Shown here one piece after another: positions 55,371 to 64,000 of a DNA stretch of 64,000 bases (positions within the stretch are counted from its first letter, which is position 1; every line of letters begins with the position of its first letter). Below the pieces are notes generated by a model that saw nothing but the letters and a program-made list of their open reading frames with translations, did not search any database and was not told where the DNA came from. A program made the position numbers and the translations under genes. The stretch covers positions 124,001 through 188,000 of the forward strand of contig CADCXA010000032.1 in the NCBI GenBank assembly GCA_902806565.1. The letters run 5' to 3'. Origin of the DNA: Hypoxylon rubiginosum (taxonomy: Eukaryota > Ascomycota > Sordariomycetes > Xylariales > Hypoxylaceae).

Positions 55371-57845
55371 ACTTTTGGTTTGCTTCCGCGGCGGTGGTGA
55401 AGTGAAGCTCTGAAATCTGTAGATGGGCGGGTAGGTAGTTTAAGTACTATAAATAATCTCGGGAAAGATGGGGGTATGAGATGTCGTGCATTTTATCCAT
55501 GCTCCCAGATCGCGCAGGTAATATTGTAGATCAGTTCTCAAGTAAGTTATATGTCTTCAAGGGGCTATACAGGTCCTGCCCATCGATGATAGGTTGCGTG
55601 AAGGTGGAAAACCGGGTTTGTCTAAATGAACATACATAAAGCCTAAATATGAAATCCATCATCAAGCCACGAAACTACGCTGGATATACCCAGCTATGAT
55701 GGAATTATCGGTAGCGAGTACGAAGTAAATAGGTAGTCTCTCATTGGGACGTTAAAGGGGTGGCTATTAGATATGCCCCTTTTTATAGTACTCATACTCC
55801 TATAATAGATTTCTCCTTTCTTAATCACACACATCTAGCTTACATGATAGGTCTCCTAATTATACACAATATATGAGTAGCAGTTTATAATTTGCAGTCT
55901 ACGATTCTCTGCTAGTTAAATGAAAATAACAGAGCATCAACGGCCGAACGAGTGCGTTATCAACTCTGCATCTGACTCCTTATAAATCACCTGAAATAAT
56001 CTTTCTGTTGCGGTAGCGTCGTTAATAGAACAGGCTCGTAGGTGCAAATATTAACATTACGTCTTTTAGCTGTGACTATTCTCTCATAGCTACCTTAGTA
56101 GGTAGCCGGACAATGGAAAGGTGATCACAGCTCAAGGTTCTCGCCGGAATACCAAGGAAAAAAATAATCCTCCAAGCCCTCTAACCACCCCCTACCCGGT
56201 TTTCCAAGACATTTTCCTCATATGTGGTTCATTCGTTAACCCCGGGATCGAACCACGTACCACCCGTCGAATACAGCTTCTGTGTACCAACTAAGCTATC
56301 CTGGGGCGGTAACGGTGTATGTCTTGTTCTTTGTTATAACGGATTCGTTCGTTGTGTTTGCCGGTGCACTGATCTCTTACTGGCTCACCATCCTTTTTAG
56401 GTCCTCGGTGGCAGCGCTCTAGGCTACGGGTGTCAGACCTTAGGTCTTGTTACACAAGCTTAGCCCTTATTATCCGGGAGGTATCGTGGCCCCTAGGATG
56501 GCGGTATTGGGTGCTTGTGCCACCAGGGGTATCGGAGGCGGATACGGCAGGTTCCCTTATCCGACGGGCTTCTTTGTCTGGCATTTCTGTATATACGAGG
56601 ACATTCATAGCTGTTAGGGCCATAGCTACTTGTGCAACAACGTCGTTGTTTCCCTCATCGCTTGGACGATCTCGTGACAACGGGGAAAGATGGGTCACAT
56701 CTACCTTCGTTGCCCCCGACAGATTACGTTTATGAGTAGGTAGGTAGCTACAGGTGTCTACCTAGGTACTTTTACAAATACGCTTGCAACTTTATCATGC
56801 TAGGAAATGCCATATATTTTCAAAACATCTGCCAACAATACCGTGAAGATTCTGCCCCTCACTTCTTGGATGGAGTAAGCAGTGTTGGCAGGCCAGGTAG
56901 CAATGTTGGTCAAAATAAGAACAACGGGTTCAGAGCAGAAAGGACCCTAGTGTAAGTACATACAGTCGACTCTTCACTATTAGGTTAGTAGCTCCTCACG
57001 TAACAATGCCGTTGTTTCCTTGCTATTGAGACATGGGGTTGAGGATATAGACGGGCAACGTCTATCTGTAGTCTACTGAAGCGGGCTTAACTTCGATACG
57101 AAACGGACTAGGATTTGGATAATACCTTAGGTACCTACAGAGAAATAATGTGACACGAATTTTAGAACTGACTTGGTGGATTCCTTGGAGCACAACAACT
57201 CAAACCTTGGGGAATACTATACGATGTTTCTCGTCCGCGTAATAAGTTATTTATGAACAGAATCAACTTGTGTTTGGAGAGCAGTCCTACTGTTATATCC
57301 GTGGTACAACTCTTGTATAATTATCAAGGAGCTATCACTAGAGGAGGTCTTTAAACCTTATCTCTGATATAAAAAACTGATTCCTCTAGATTCCTCTAGA
57401 TGTCTAGTGGAAGGAGATAACAAATTTGGCTGTAGAACAGTGTCCTTGGTGATAAGCCAGTCCCGATGTCCAATCGCCTGTACAACTAGACATACAAACC
57501 CAGTACTATTGGCCCAAGCTTAAGGGCACTGAAAAGGTTCCTTCTCGGACTGGGTTGATATCCTATTTATCTCGAGAAACTAAAGTAGCAGGTACCCATT
57601 AGTCGCGACTCGGATTTTACCAGTCAACAGTACCAAACAAATCGCCAAAGATAAGCAAATCCGAGCAGATTTTTGAATCTGTATATCGAATCGACGTAGG
57701 CTTTGATTCCCATTTTACAGTTGGATTGCTAAGTTTCTATCCAACTCCCAAAACTTGTACTTTCAAATCCACACCAGCAACATCTTCACCACATTCTCAA
57801 CCGCATTCTCAACCACTCGACGACACGCTATTTACGACAACCACC
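55371..57845. other. Intergenic, 2.5 kb, with Pol III-like element
   Basis: LPMO promoter side and upstream region of the next gene. It holds a tRNA-like element (56,235-56,310) and an 82-codon minus ORF upstream of it (56,450-56,698, start MTHLSPLSRDRP, rich in Ala/Arg/Asp) that may be a repeat relic. The motif GAGTAGGTAGGTAGC...CTACCTAGGTAC occurs at 56,735-56,770 and again at 57,125-57,139. A direct repeat of CATTCTCAACC lies near 57,790-57,815. Confidence 0.5.
56235..56310 (-). ncRNA. tRNA-like Pol III element (tRNA-derived SINE or tRNA relic)
   Basis: On the minus strand a perfect A box TAGCTTAGTTGG (56,287-56,298) and B box GGTTCGATCC (56,245-56,254) start 44 bp apart, the spacing found in tRNA genes. 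The T-arm pairs only partly and the 3' acceptor strand does not pair with the 5' strand, so it is not a working tRNA. A run of seven T follows on the same strand near 56,160, a plausible Pol III terminator, giving a transcript of about 140-150 nt. A tRNA-derived SINE head, a decayed tRNA or a small ncRNA would all fit. Confidence 0.5.
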
Positions 57846-58727
57846 ATGGCATCATCGCAGTCAGATGATGCCGCTAATCGGCGCCCTAGCTGGTACAATG
57901 TCACTCTTGAGGATATCATACCCTATCGTGGCTTCGTCTTCCAAGAGGACCACAAGATCTTCGAGGAGGAGCAGCACTGGGTGCTCGTCAAGATGGCCCT
58001 CCAGGTATTTGCGCCTGCCCTAGAGTTGCAAAAAGTCGACATCGCCCTAGCGGCCATCATGAACGACACGATCCGGATCGCGGCAGAATACCGAGAGTCC
58101 CACCCCTACGAGATCTTCGTCGAGGCAGACCACATCTCGACGATTCCCGTCGATGCCGTTTTCGAAGAGGCCCGCAAGCAATCGATTTGGGCCCTCGACC
58201 TGCCCAGCGGCCTGGTCCCCCATCTCATGCACAAGCTCATCCGCGGCCGACACCTGTACAACAAGTTCACGCACTTCCGCGGCACCCCCAAGCGCGACCT
58301 GCTGAAGAAGCCGGGACAGCTAGCTACGGCGATCGACGAGTGGCTTCGAGAGAAACCGGTTGAGAAGCCGGACGAGGAGTATGCCAGAACGCCCGCAGAG
58401 ATGATCGACTACATGATGGAGAGGATGCTTGAGGGAAAGGGAGCAGACTGGGACGCCTTCGACGACGACGACGAGAACGACCACTCGGACTACGAGGATA
58501 ATCGTACTATGGTGACGGAAGACGACACGGGCTTAGACGTCGACGGTACGACTCTGGGTGATTCAACCATGTCGCTTACGGAAGCACAAGTCGTTACTAA
58601 GATCTCCGGCCCCGACGAGAACTTCGACAATGACTTGGATGTTACCACTGAGAGGGACGAGGGATCAATGACTCGGATGTTAACACTAAGAGGGAAGATG
58701 GTAGATGACCATTACGCTGAAGTCTGA
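57846..58727 (+). CDS. Conserved-looking protein of unknown function
   Basis: A 293-aa ORF from an ATG with strong context (caccATGgca, 57,846). The frame is open upstream to 57,726 but without another ATG. The folded part (about 15-190) is mixed helix/strand: WYNVTLEDIIPYRGFVFQED, EEEQHWVLVKMALQVFAP, IALAAIMNDTIRIAAE, SIWALDLPSGLVPHLMHKL. The C-terminal third is acidic and probably disordered (DDDDENDHSDYEDN). There is no signal peptide or membrane segment and no recognised family. C-rich third positions and the position between core genes suggest a real cytosolic or nuclear protein. Confidence 0.75.
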   Translation: MASSQSDDAANRRPSWYNVTLEDIIPYRGFVFQEDHKIFEEEQHWVLVKMALQVFAPALELQKVDIALAAIMNDTIRIAAEYRESHPYEIFVEADHISTIPVDAVFEEARKQSIWALDLPSGLVPHLMHKLIRGRHLYNKFTHFRGTPKRDLLKKPGQLATAIDEWLREKPVEKPDEEYARTPAEMIDYMMERMLEGKGADWDAFDDDDENDHSDYEDNRTMVTEDDTGLDVDGTTLGDSTMSLTEAQVVTKISGPDENFDNDLDVTTERDEGSMTRMLTLRGKMVDDHYAEV

Positions 58728-59488
58728 AGTTAGTAGTGGTGGAGCAGTGGAGGAAAAGTGAGGTTTTGGGACCAATGATATCTCGATCGCAAAGATCTCA
58801 AGTCCCCCAAGTAGCTCCCCCACCTTACCCCCAATTTTCCCCTCACCACTCGATTCTATAGGCCTAGGATAGGCGTATCCTTTTTCGCTGGGAATGACGA
58901 TGACCCCGCATTCTGTCGTGGTATCTTGCGATACAAAGTCTAGACAGTCTGACAGTCTAGACAGTTCGCCAATTCATACCATATGACAGCCCATCGGTTC
59001 CGTCCCCTAAGTGTTACCAAACATTGTGCCGTTTGTTTTCGGTGATCGCCACGTCCGTAGAAGAAAACGTAAAGAAAACATCAGTTTAGCTCATGTTCAA
59101 TAAAATCCGTACCCCCCCTACCCCCTAATCGTGATACCCATAACGCCATAGCATGACGTTAGGGCTGAAGTGGGCCGCTACGAGCTACTAAGTTGGGTAA
59201 CACCAACTCTGATCCAACTACAAAGGGGAACGGGTACACACCTGGATCTTGATTGCTTCACCCGTGATCTGCTTATATAACAAAGAACCCCTGCCGAAGC
59301 TCCGGTCTCGTCCTCGGAGCTTGCCATCGATCGTCATCCATCTACATAGGGGAGCTTTGATGATATTTATTTATCTGGCTTGGCTCAATTCTGCTGCAGT
59401 CTGGAATTGACACATTGTTATTGTACTTTACCTAACACATACTACCTAAAAACAACCAACCGAAAAAAGAAAGGAGAACAAGAACAAG
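58728..59488. other. Intergenic, 760 bp
   Basis: 3' region of the unknown gene and promoter of the Hal3-like gene. Two copies of AGTCTAGACAGT separated by 5 bp (58,937-58,965) form a direct repeat containing a TCTAGA palindrome. Confidence 0.55.
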
Positions 59489-60634
59489 ATGCTCCAAGCC
59501 ATCTCCAACAATCATGACGCGCACCATGAACGGCGGCGCAAGAACTCGCTCGCCTCCCTCACATCCTCCTTGAGAGACAATAAGACGCATCTACTTCTCG
59601 CAGCCAGGTATATTCCTCAACTCCCACCCCCAGTCCCACTCCCACGCAACCAGTTTATACACGCTCATACTAACCCTCCCCCAGCGGATCCGTCGCCACC
59701 ATCAAGCTCCCCCTAATCGTCGAAAAACTAGCCGCCGACTACCGACGGCTGCACCCGGAGCACACTAACAACCCGGAAGACGTCCTCAGCATCCGCGTGG
59801 TGCTCACGCCGTCGGCGTCGCGGTTCCTGGCCGGCCAGTCCCGCGAGCAGCCGCCCGTGTCGTCGCTGCTGGCCATGGACTGCGTCGACGGCGTGTACGC
59901 CGACGCCGACGAGTGGAAGGAGCCGTGGAAGCGGGGGGACGCCATCTTGCATATCGAGCTGCGCCGGTGTACGTATTTTCTTTTCCCTCCCCCCTTTTCT
60001 CTTACCCTCTTCTTCCTCCATCCCCTTTTTCTCCTTTTTCGTGACCAGCAATTGACTCATCCATACTGACTCGGGATATACAGGGGCCCACCTCCTAGTG
60101 ATCGCCCCCCTGAGCGCCAACACCATGGCGAAAATCACCAACGGCATGGCGGACGGCCTGCTGACGAGCGTCGTGCGCGCCTGGGACGCGTGGGGCGACC
60201 TGGACGGCGACGTGGCCGCCGTCGTCGCCGGGGGCGCGCGCCACCGCCTCGTCGACGGGTCCGAGCGCGCCCGCCGGAAGAAGCGCGTCCTCGTCGCGCC
60301 CGCCATGAACACCGCCATGTGGCGCCACCCGGTCACGGCCCGCCAGCTCGCCGTGCTAGAGGGGGAGTGGGGGGTGTACGGCGGTGGTAAGAAGCGAGGG
60401 GCTGTTGGCGGTGATGCTGTTACTGCTGAGGAATTTGGTCAGCGAGAGGACGGGCACGGGGGAAAGCAGTTGGAGGAGGAGAAGGAGGAAGAGGAGGAGG
60501 AGGGCGACGGCTGGTTCGAGGTGTTGAGACCCAAGTCCAAAGCACTTGCGTGCGGCGATGTGGGCGACGGTGCTATGATGGAGTGGACGCAAATCGTGGC
60601 TGTTATCGAGGAGAGACTGGGGTTTAACGAATAA
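59489..60634 (+). CDS. Phosphopantothenoylcysteine decarboxylase / Hal3-like flavoprotein
   Basis: Three exons, 59,489-59,607; 59,685-59,968; 60,084-60,634, give 317 aa. HFCD-fold blocks: LLAASGSVATIKLP (FMN binding, joined across intron 1), ILHIELRRW with the active-site His, VIAPLSANTMAKITNGMADGLLT, VAPAMNTAMW with the catalytic Asn, and the ACGDVGDGAM loop with the catalytic Cys. PPCDC makes 4'-phosphopantetheine in CoA synthesis; yeast Hal3/Cab3/Vhs3 also inhibit phosphatase Ppz1. The residue after the RRW is His instead of the usual Asp (WAH for WAD). Between PVTARQ and WFEVLRPKSK a 45-residue Gly/Lys/Glu insert (EEKEEEEEEGDG) expands the substrate flap. All catalytic residues are kept. 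Confidence 0.92.
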
Positions 60635-61534
60635 AGCACCTGGGGAATTGGTAAATGGGTTGTCAGTTCGGTGTCGTTTGCCAGGGCTGGCGATGGAAGC
60701 AACCTGAAGACAAATCGAAAGTTAAAGGACGGGAAATGTGACATTTACAGGCGTTAGGGCAAACAGCATGGGTGTGGCATCTAGTTTTTCTGGTCAAATA
60801 TTCGTGAACCTGGTAATTGAGGTGAGGTTCTATTGCTAGGTTTTATCACTAGGTACCTACACATCCAATAGTCAAAATCAAACATATCAAACGGATTACC
60901 CTTTCTTACAAGCCTACGAACCAAATACTTTTAAATGTAGACTGGACAATCACGGATATCACGGGGTTCAGCACACAATGAGAAACACCAGGGCATGGGT
61001 ATTACAATCCGAGTTGATTGCAATACTGAAAACTATTATACATCCCTCTCTCTCCCTCCAGAGGCAATGTTCCAAGCCTTCACGGCTGACGGTTCATCCA
61101 CCAACGCCGGGCAATGTGTCGTCGGGGGTGTAGGAGAGATGGGGATGGGGATGGGGGAATTGGTCTTTCTGCAGCCCGCAGAGAGAATGCAAAAGCAAAG
61201 GCACAAGCCGGCCAGACAATACTCAAACAAACATAGGTGGCGACGCCTCGCCAAAAAAACAACAACCGGAGAGCAAGAAATCATGCCGTCATACCGCCGT
61301 CCCCGCCGCACTCCGGCCTATAAGAAGGCATAAAACTCCTGGGAAATGCTATGCGAATCTTTCTCTCTTCTCTCCCTCTCCTTTCCTAACGGTTCCCCTT
61401 GACTGATTACTTCCCCTCGGATGTGTAGAAATGTGTGGTGGGTGTGATGGTATAGTACAACTAGAGGGACTCGAGTCCCTGTATCATCTCGCTTGAATCG
61501 CGAGGACAAGACATGGCTCTTATAGGCCAGTCGA
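60635..61534. other. Convergent intergenic region, 900 bp
   Basis: 3' ends of the Hal3-like and CCCH genes. A TAGGTACCTAC motif lies at 60,848-60,861. G-rich/GA tracts near 61,130-61,160. No gene is supported. Confidence 0.5.
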
Positions 61535-64000
61535 TTATTTAAGGTCGCTAGGGTCGTGTCGGAAGGTACACTTGTCGCCCTTGGCGCACTGGCCCTTGGC
61601 CCAGAATGTGCAGGGCTTGGTGCCGATGAGCGAGCGATTGATCCCCTTGTTATCCTTGCTAGGACCGCCTCGGTGGAAGTCCTTGCGGCCGTTGCGCTCG
61701 TTATAGTCGCGCTGGCTCTGCGCGTCCTGGGACTGCGAGTACTGCGAGTACTCGCCGTAGGTCGAAGCAGGCTGAGCGAGCCCGCCATAAGCCTGAGCCG
61801 CCTGAGGCTGGGCCCCGTATGCCGAAAGGAGGGCTTGGGCGTTAAAGGCCTGAGGTTGCGGCTGGGCGGACTCCGGCTGGCTGCCATACGATCCACCATA
61901 CTGAGCAGCCAGGTTCTGAGCCCAACTAGCTGCCCAAGCCTGGGTAAAGTCGCCCTGTTGAGCTGGAGCTGGAGCCGGGACCGGCGTTACCTGCGGCACC
62001 GCACTTGGCTGCGTAATCGCTAGGGTGGCGAGAACCGCTTGAAGGCTTTGAGCCGGCGATGGTGCAACAGGGGCCGGGGCCGGGGCCGGGGCTGGTTGAG
62101 TCAATGCTCGCACTTGTTGGAGAATGCGCGAGATATCGATTTGAGGCTGCATCTGCGGCTGCGGCTGCGGCTGGGCTTGCGGCTGCGTGACTTTGGCTAT
62201 AATGTCACGGTTGCGACCGTCATGCCACTCTGCAACGCGCTCCGGGTTGGAACTGATATGCGCAGGCGGTTCAGTCGCCGGATACGGCTTATCCTTGAAA
62301 TGGGCAAAGACGTCCTCGAGGGCGTCAACATCATGCTGAACCTTGGGGTCTGCATAGTCGTGACGGCGTTGCGTCTTCGGGTGATTCGGGTCGTAGGGCT
62401 CCGGATCGACATAGCCCTTGACCTTGTCTGATTGGAGTAGCGCTAGTGTCTCTGCAGCGGTCTCCTGCGAGGTGCGCGGACGAGACGCTAGGGTCGCGTG
62501 TTTAGCTGGGTAGTACGTCGCCGGAGGATTATTATGGGCGGGACGGCAACGCTGTAGTGCAAATTGCAAAGCGACTGTGGAACCGAATTGGCGGCGTTCT
62601 GTCCAACGTCGATGTATTTCAACGCGCCTGGGAGTGTTCGGCGGTAAAGATTCCTGCCACATCGAGGAGGTTGACGGAAGGACGTGGATTCGTGGTTGCT
62701 TAACCTCCTCGCTGATCCTGTGCAATGGCGATCGAGGCGACTCGGGGATTTCCGACAGGCTGGTGTAGATGGCTATTAATTCGCGGCTCTCGTATTCATC
62801 CATAACCTTCTTCTGCTCTGATTGGACGGGGACTTCACCGCCACAGGTCACGTAGGTCTTTTCCCGCACCTTAGGAGCGATTAAGGCTGGGGAAATCGGA
62901 ATGAGATTCCATGCCCGAATCTTAATTTCTTCCGGCGCTCCATCGTCGTCGTCGTCGACGTCATCTTGGACGCGCTGCTTCAACATTTGTCCCTCGGATC
63001 GGTTGTCTCGGGCATCTCGAAGCATGTTCTGGTCGCGGCCCTTATCTTCGGCAGTGTCGTGCTCGAAGACTTTGACTTCGGTCAATAGGTGATCTGGCTT
63101 CCAGGCGACACGAAGGTGTCTTCGCGACTCTTTGCGCAGCCTGCGAGCAGTCTCCTCGGGGGTTTCGGGTGCCCTTACCGGCTCCTCGATCTGTTTCGGC
63201 TTCTCTTTGGGCTTGGTAATCTGATCGAGAATGTTACCAATCGTAGAAGAGGTGGATACCTGAGGAGTTGCTTTCTTGGGCTGCGCCTTGGCCGGTACTC
63301 GAGATCTGCCGGGGAGCATCGAACCGGTAGGTCTGGTACGAACTGGCGTATTGGTTGAAGATGCCGGGGAAGACGTCGTGGAGGCTGTCGGAGGTTGTGG
63401 CTTCGCCGCCGGAGTCCCCGTCGTATTTTCGACAGCAGTCTTCTTGGGCGCACGTGAATCGACGTCTTCATCACCAGGTCTCTTGTTGACCTTTCTTGCC
63501 GATCCGAGACCAGAATAGTCAGTGGGCTGCATTCTTTTGATCTCGGTATTGGGCTTCTTAACAGACGCCTCCTTCTTAGATAGCACTGCCTTGGGTGTGT
63601 TGGGGCTATCTTTGGCGCTCGTCGCTGACGATTTCTTGGAGACGCCCAATTGAGGTTTCTTAACGTCTTCACTCTTAGCATCTCCGTGCGCTTCCTGTGC
63701 CTTTAGTGATGATCGCTTCTTTGCGTTATCAAAGATTTGATCAAAGTACCCTTGTGCCTCCGCATCAAACTCGTTCTTGAACTTCAGGTACACCTTGTCA
63801 AACTTGACCTTGTCCTTAAGAAACTCGGTGTCGACTGTGACGAACAGGGAGGCGAGGCGCATGATGGCCTTTGGCAGAGGTCCATTAAAGTCCCCAGCCT
63901 GGAAGAAGTTTCGCAGCATGACGAATAGTCCACCGAGAAGCTTCATGTGAATGCCAAGTTGCGAGATGGTAAATTTGTCGCCGAACTTGAGAGCGCTCTC
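61535..64000 (-). CDS. PNUTS/Ppn1-like PP1-regulatory CCCH protein, 5' end cut by window
   Basis: The minus frame is open from the right edge to a TAA at 61,535, about 820 codons, and continues beyond 64,000 (ESALKFGDKFTISQLGIH lies before the first internal Met). The N-terminal helical part (SQLGIH...GGLFVMLRNFF) fits a TFIIS N-terminal-type domain. It is followed by a long Lys/Ser/Pro-rich disordered part. RRHLRVAWKPDHLLTEVKVF resembles the PP1-binding VxW segment of PNUTS (TVTWPEEGKLREYF). A Gln/Pro/Ala-rich region (PQAQPQPQPQMQ) and a C-terminal CCCH finger CTFWAKGQCAKGDKCTFRH (C-x7-C-x5-C-x3-H) end the protein. The same order TND, RVxF, CCCH is known for PNUTS, which brings PP1 to RNA polymerase II termination. 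Introns upstream cannot be judged. Confidence 0.8.
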   Translation of the reverse strand, partial: ESALKFGDKFTISQLGIHMKLLGGLFVMLRNFFQAGDFNGPLPKAIMRLASLFVTVDTEFLKDKVKFDKVYLKFKNEFDAEAQGYFDQIFDNAKKRSSLKAQEAHGDAKSEDVKKPQLGVSKKSSATSAKDSPNTPKAVLSKKEASVKKPNTEIKRMQPTDYSGLGSARKVNKRPGDEDVDSRAPKKTAVENTTGTPAAKPQPPTASTTSSPASSTNTPVRTRPTGSMLPGRSRVPAKAQPKKATPQVSTSSTIGNILDQITKPKEKPKQIEEPVRAPETPEETARRLRKESRRHLRVAWKPDHLLTEVKVFEHDTAEDKGRDQNMLRDARDNRSEGQMLKQRVQDDVDDDDDGAPEEIKIRAWNLIPISPALIAPKVREKTYVTCGGEVPVQSEQKKVMDEYESRELIAIYTSLSEIPESPRSPLHRISEEVKQPRIHVLPSTSSMWQESLPPNTPRRVEIHRRWTERRQFGSTVALQFALQRCRPAHNNPPATYYPAKHATLASRPRTSQETAAETLALLQSDKVKGYVDPEPYDPNHPKTQRRHDYADPKVQHDVDALEDVFAHFKDKPYPATEPPAHISSNPERVAEWHDGRNRDIIAKVTQPQAQPQPQPQMQPQIDISRILQQVRALTQPAPAPAPAPVAPSPAQSLQAVLATLAITQPSAVPQVTPVPAPAPAQQGDFTQAWAASWAQNLAAQYGGSYGSQPESAQPQPQAFNAQALLSAYGAQPQAAQAYGGLAQPASTYGEYSQYSQSQDAQSQRDYNERNGRKDFHRGGPSKDNKGINRSLIGTKPCTFWAKGQCAKGDKCTFRHDPSDLK

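Noticed and set aside
56235..56310. Functional tRNA gene
   Set aside because: A and B boxes fit, but the 3' acceptor strand does not pair with the 5' strand and the T stem has mismatches.
1..64000. CRISPR array, bacterial operon or prophage
   Set aside because: Spliceosomal introns and fungal families throughout; no regularly spaced direct repeats with unique spacers.

Overview
This is nuclear DNA of a filamentous ascomycete (Pezizomycotina, probably a Sordariomycete). The evidence is many short introns (mostly 47-75 nt) with gtaNgt donors, ctaac/ctgac branch sites and yag ends, together with HET, CFEM, AA9, F-box and NACHT-ankyrin families and a very large AT-rich block that looks like repeat-induced point mutation (RIP). 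No bacterial or viral operon structure is present. Exon coordinates were worked out by hand from reading frames and splice consensus. No search or alignment was run.

The window falls into three parts. (1) 1-10,480 is about 85-90 % A+T, has no meaningful ORF, is poor in CA/TG and ends abruptly: a RIP-saturated repeat block (subtelomeric, pericentromeric or a transposon graveyard). (2) 10.5-42.1 kb is an accessory region of about 45-50 % GC. It holds an Ala-rich orphan, a hotdog thioesterase, a CFEM protein with a 17-nt microexon, a broken F-box gene, an orphan with a degenerate nuclease-like motif, a HET protein, a possible biosynthetic cluster (21.9-34.3 kb), a small charged orphan, a chromodomain-like relic and a three-domain NLR (esterase-like, NACHT, ankyrin) with near-identical ankyrin units. 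(3) 42.1-64 kb is denser in recognisable core genes, several very GC-rich at third codon positions: mitochondrial release factor, S10 carboxypeptidase, PRELI/Ups-like protein, Grx5, gamma-glutamyltransferase, AA9 LPMO, a conserved unknown, a phosphopantothenoylcysteine-decarboxylase/Hal3 protein and a PNUTS-like CCCH protein cut by the right edge.

The most interesting part is the candidate cluster: an ATP-grasp ligase (divergent), a POT/PTR2 peptide transporter, a CDP-alcohol phosphotransferase, an NMNAT-like nucleotidylyltransferase, an ATP-adenylyltransferase-type HIT protein and a GDP-mannose 4,6-dehydratase. All have intact family motifs and plausible gene models. Together they could activate a phospho- or phosphono-acid with a nucleotide, transfer it to an alcohol such as serine, ligate an amino acid and move a small peptide. 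That scheme is inference. No NRPS, PKS, terpene synthase or PEP mutase lies in the window.
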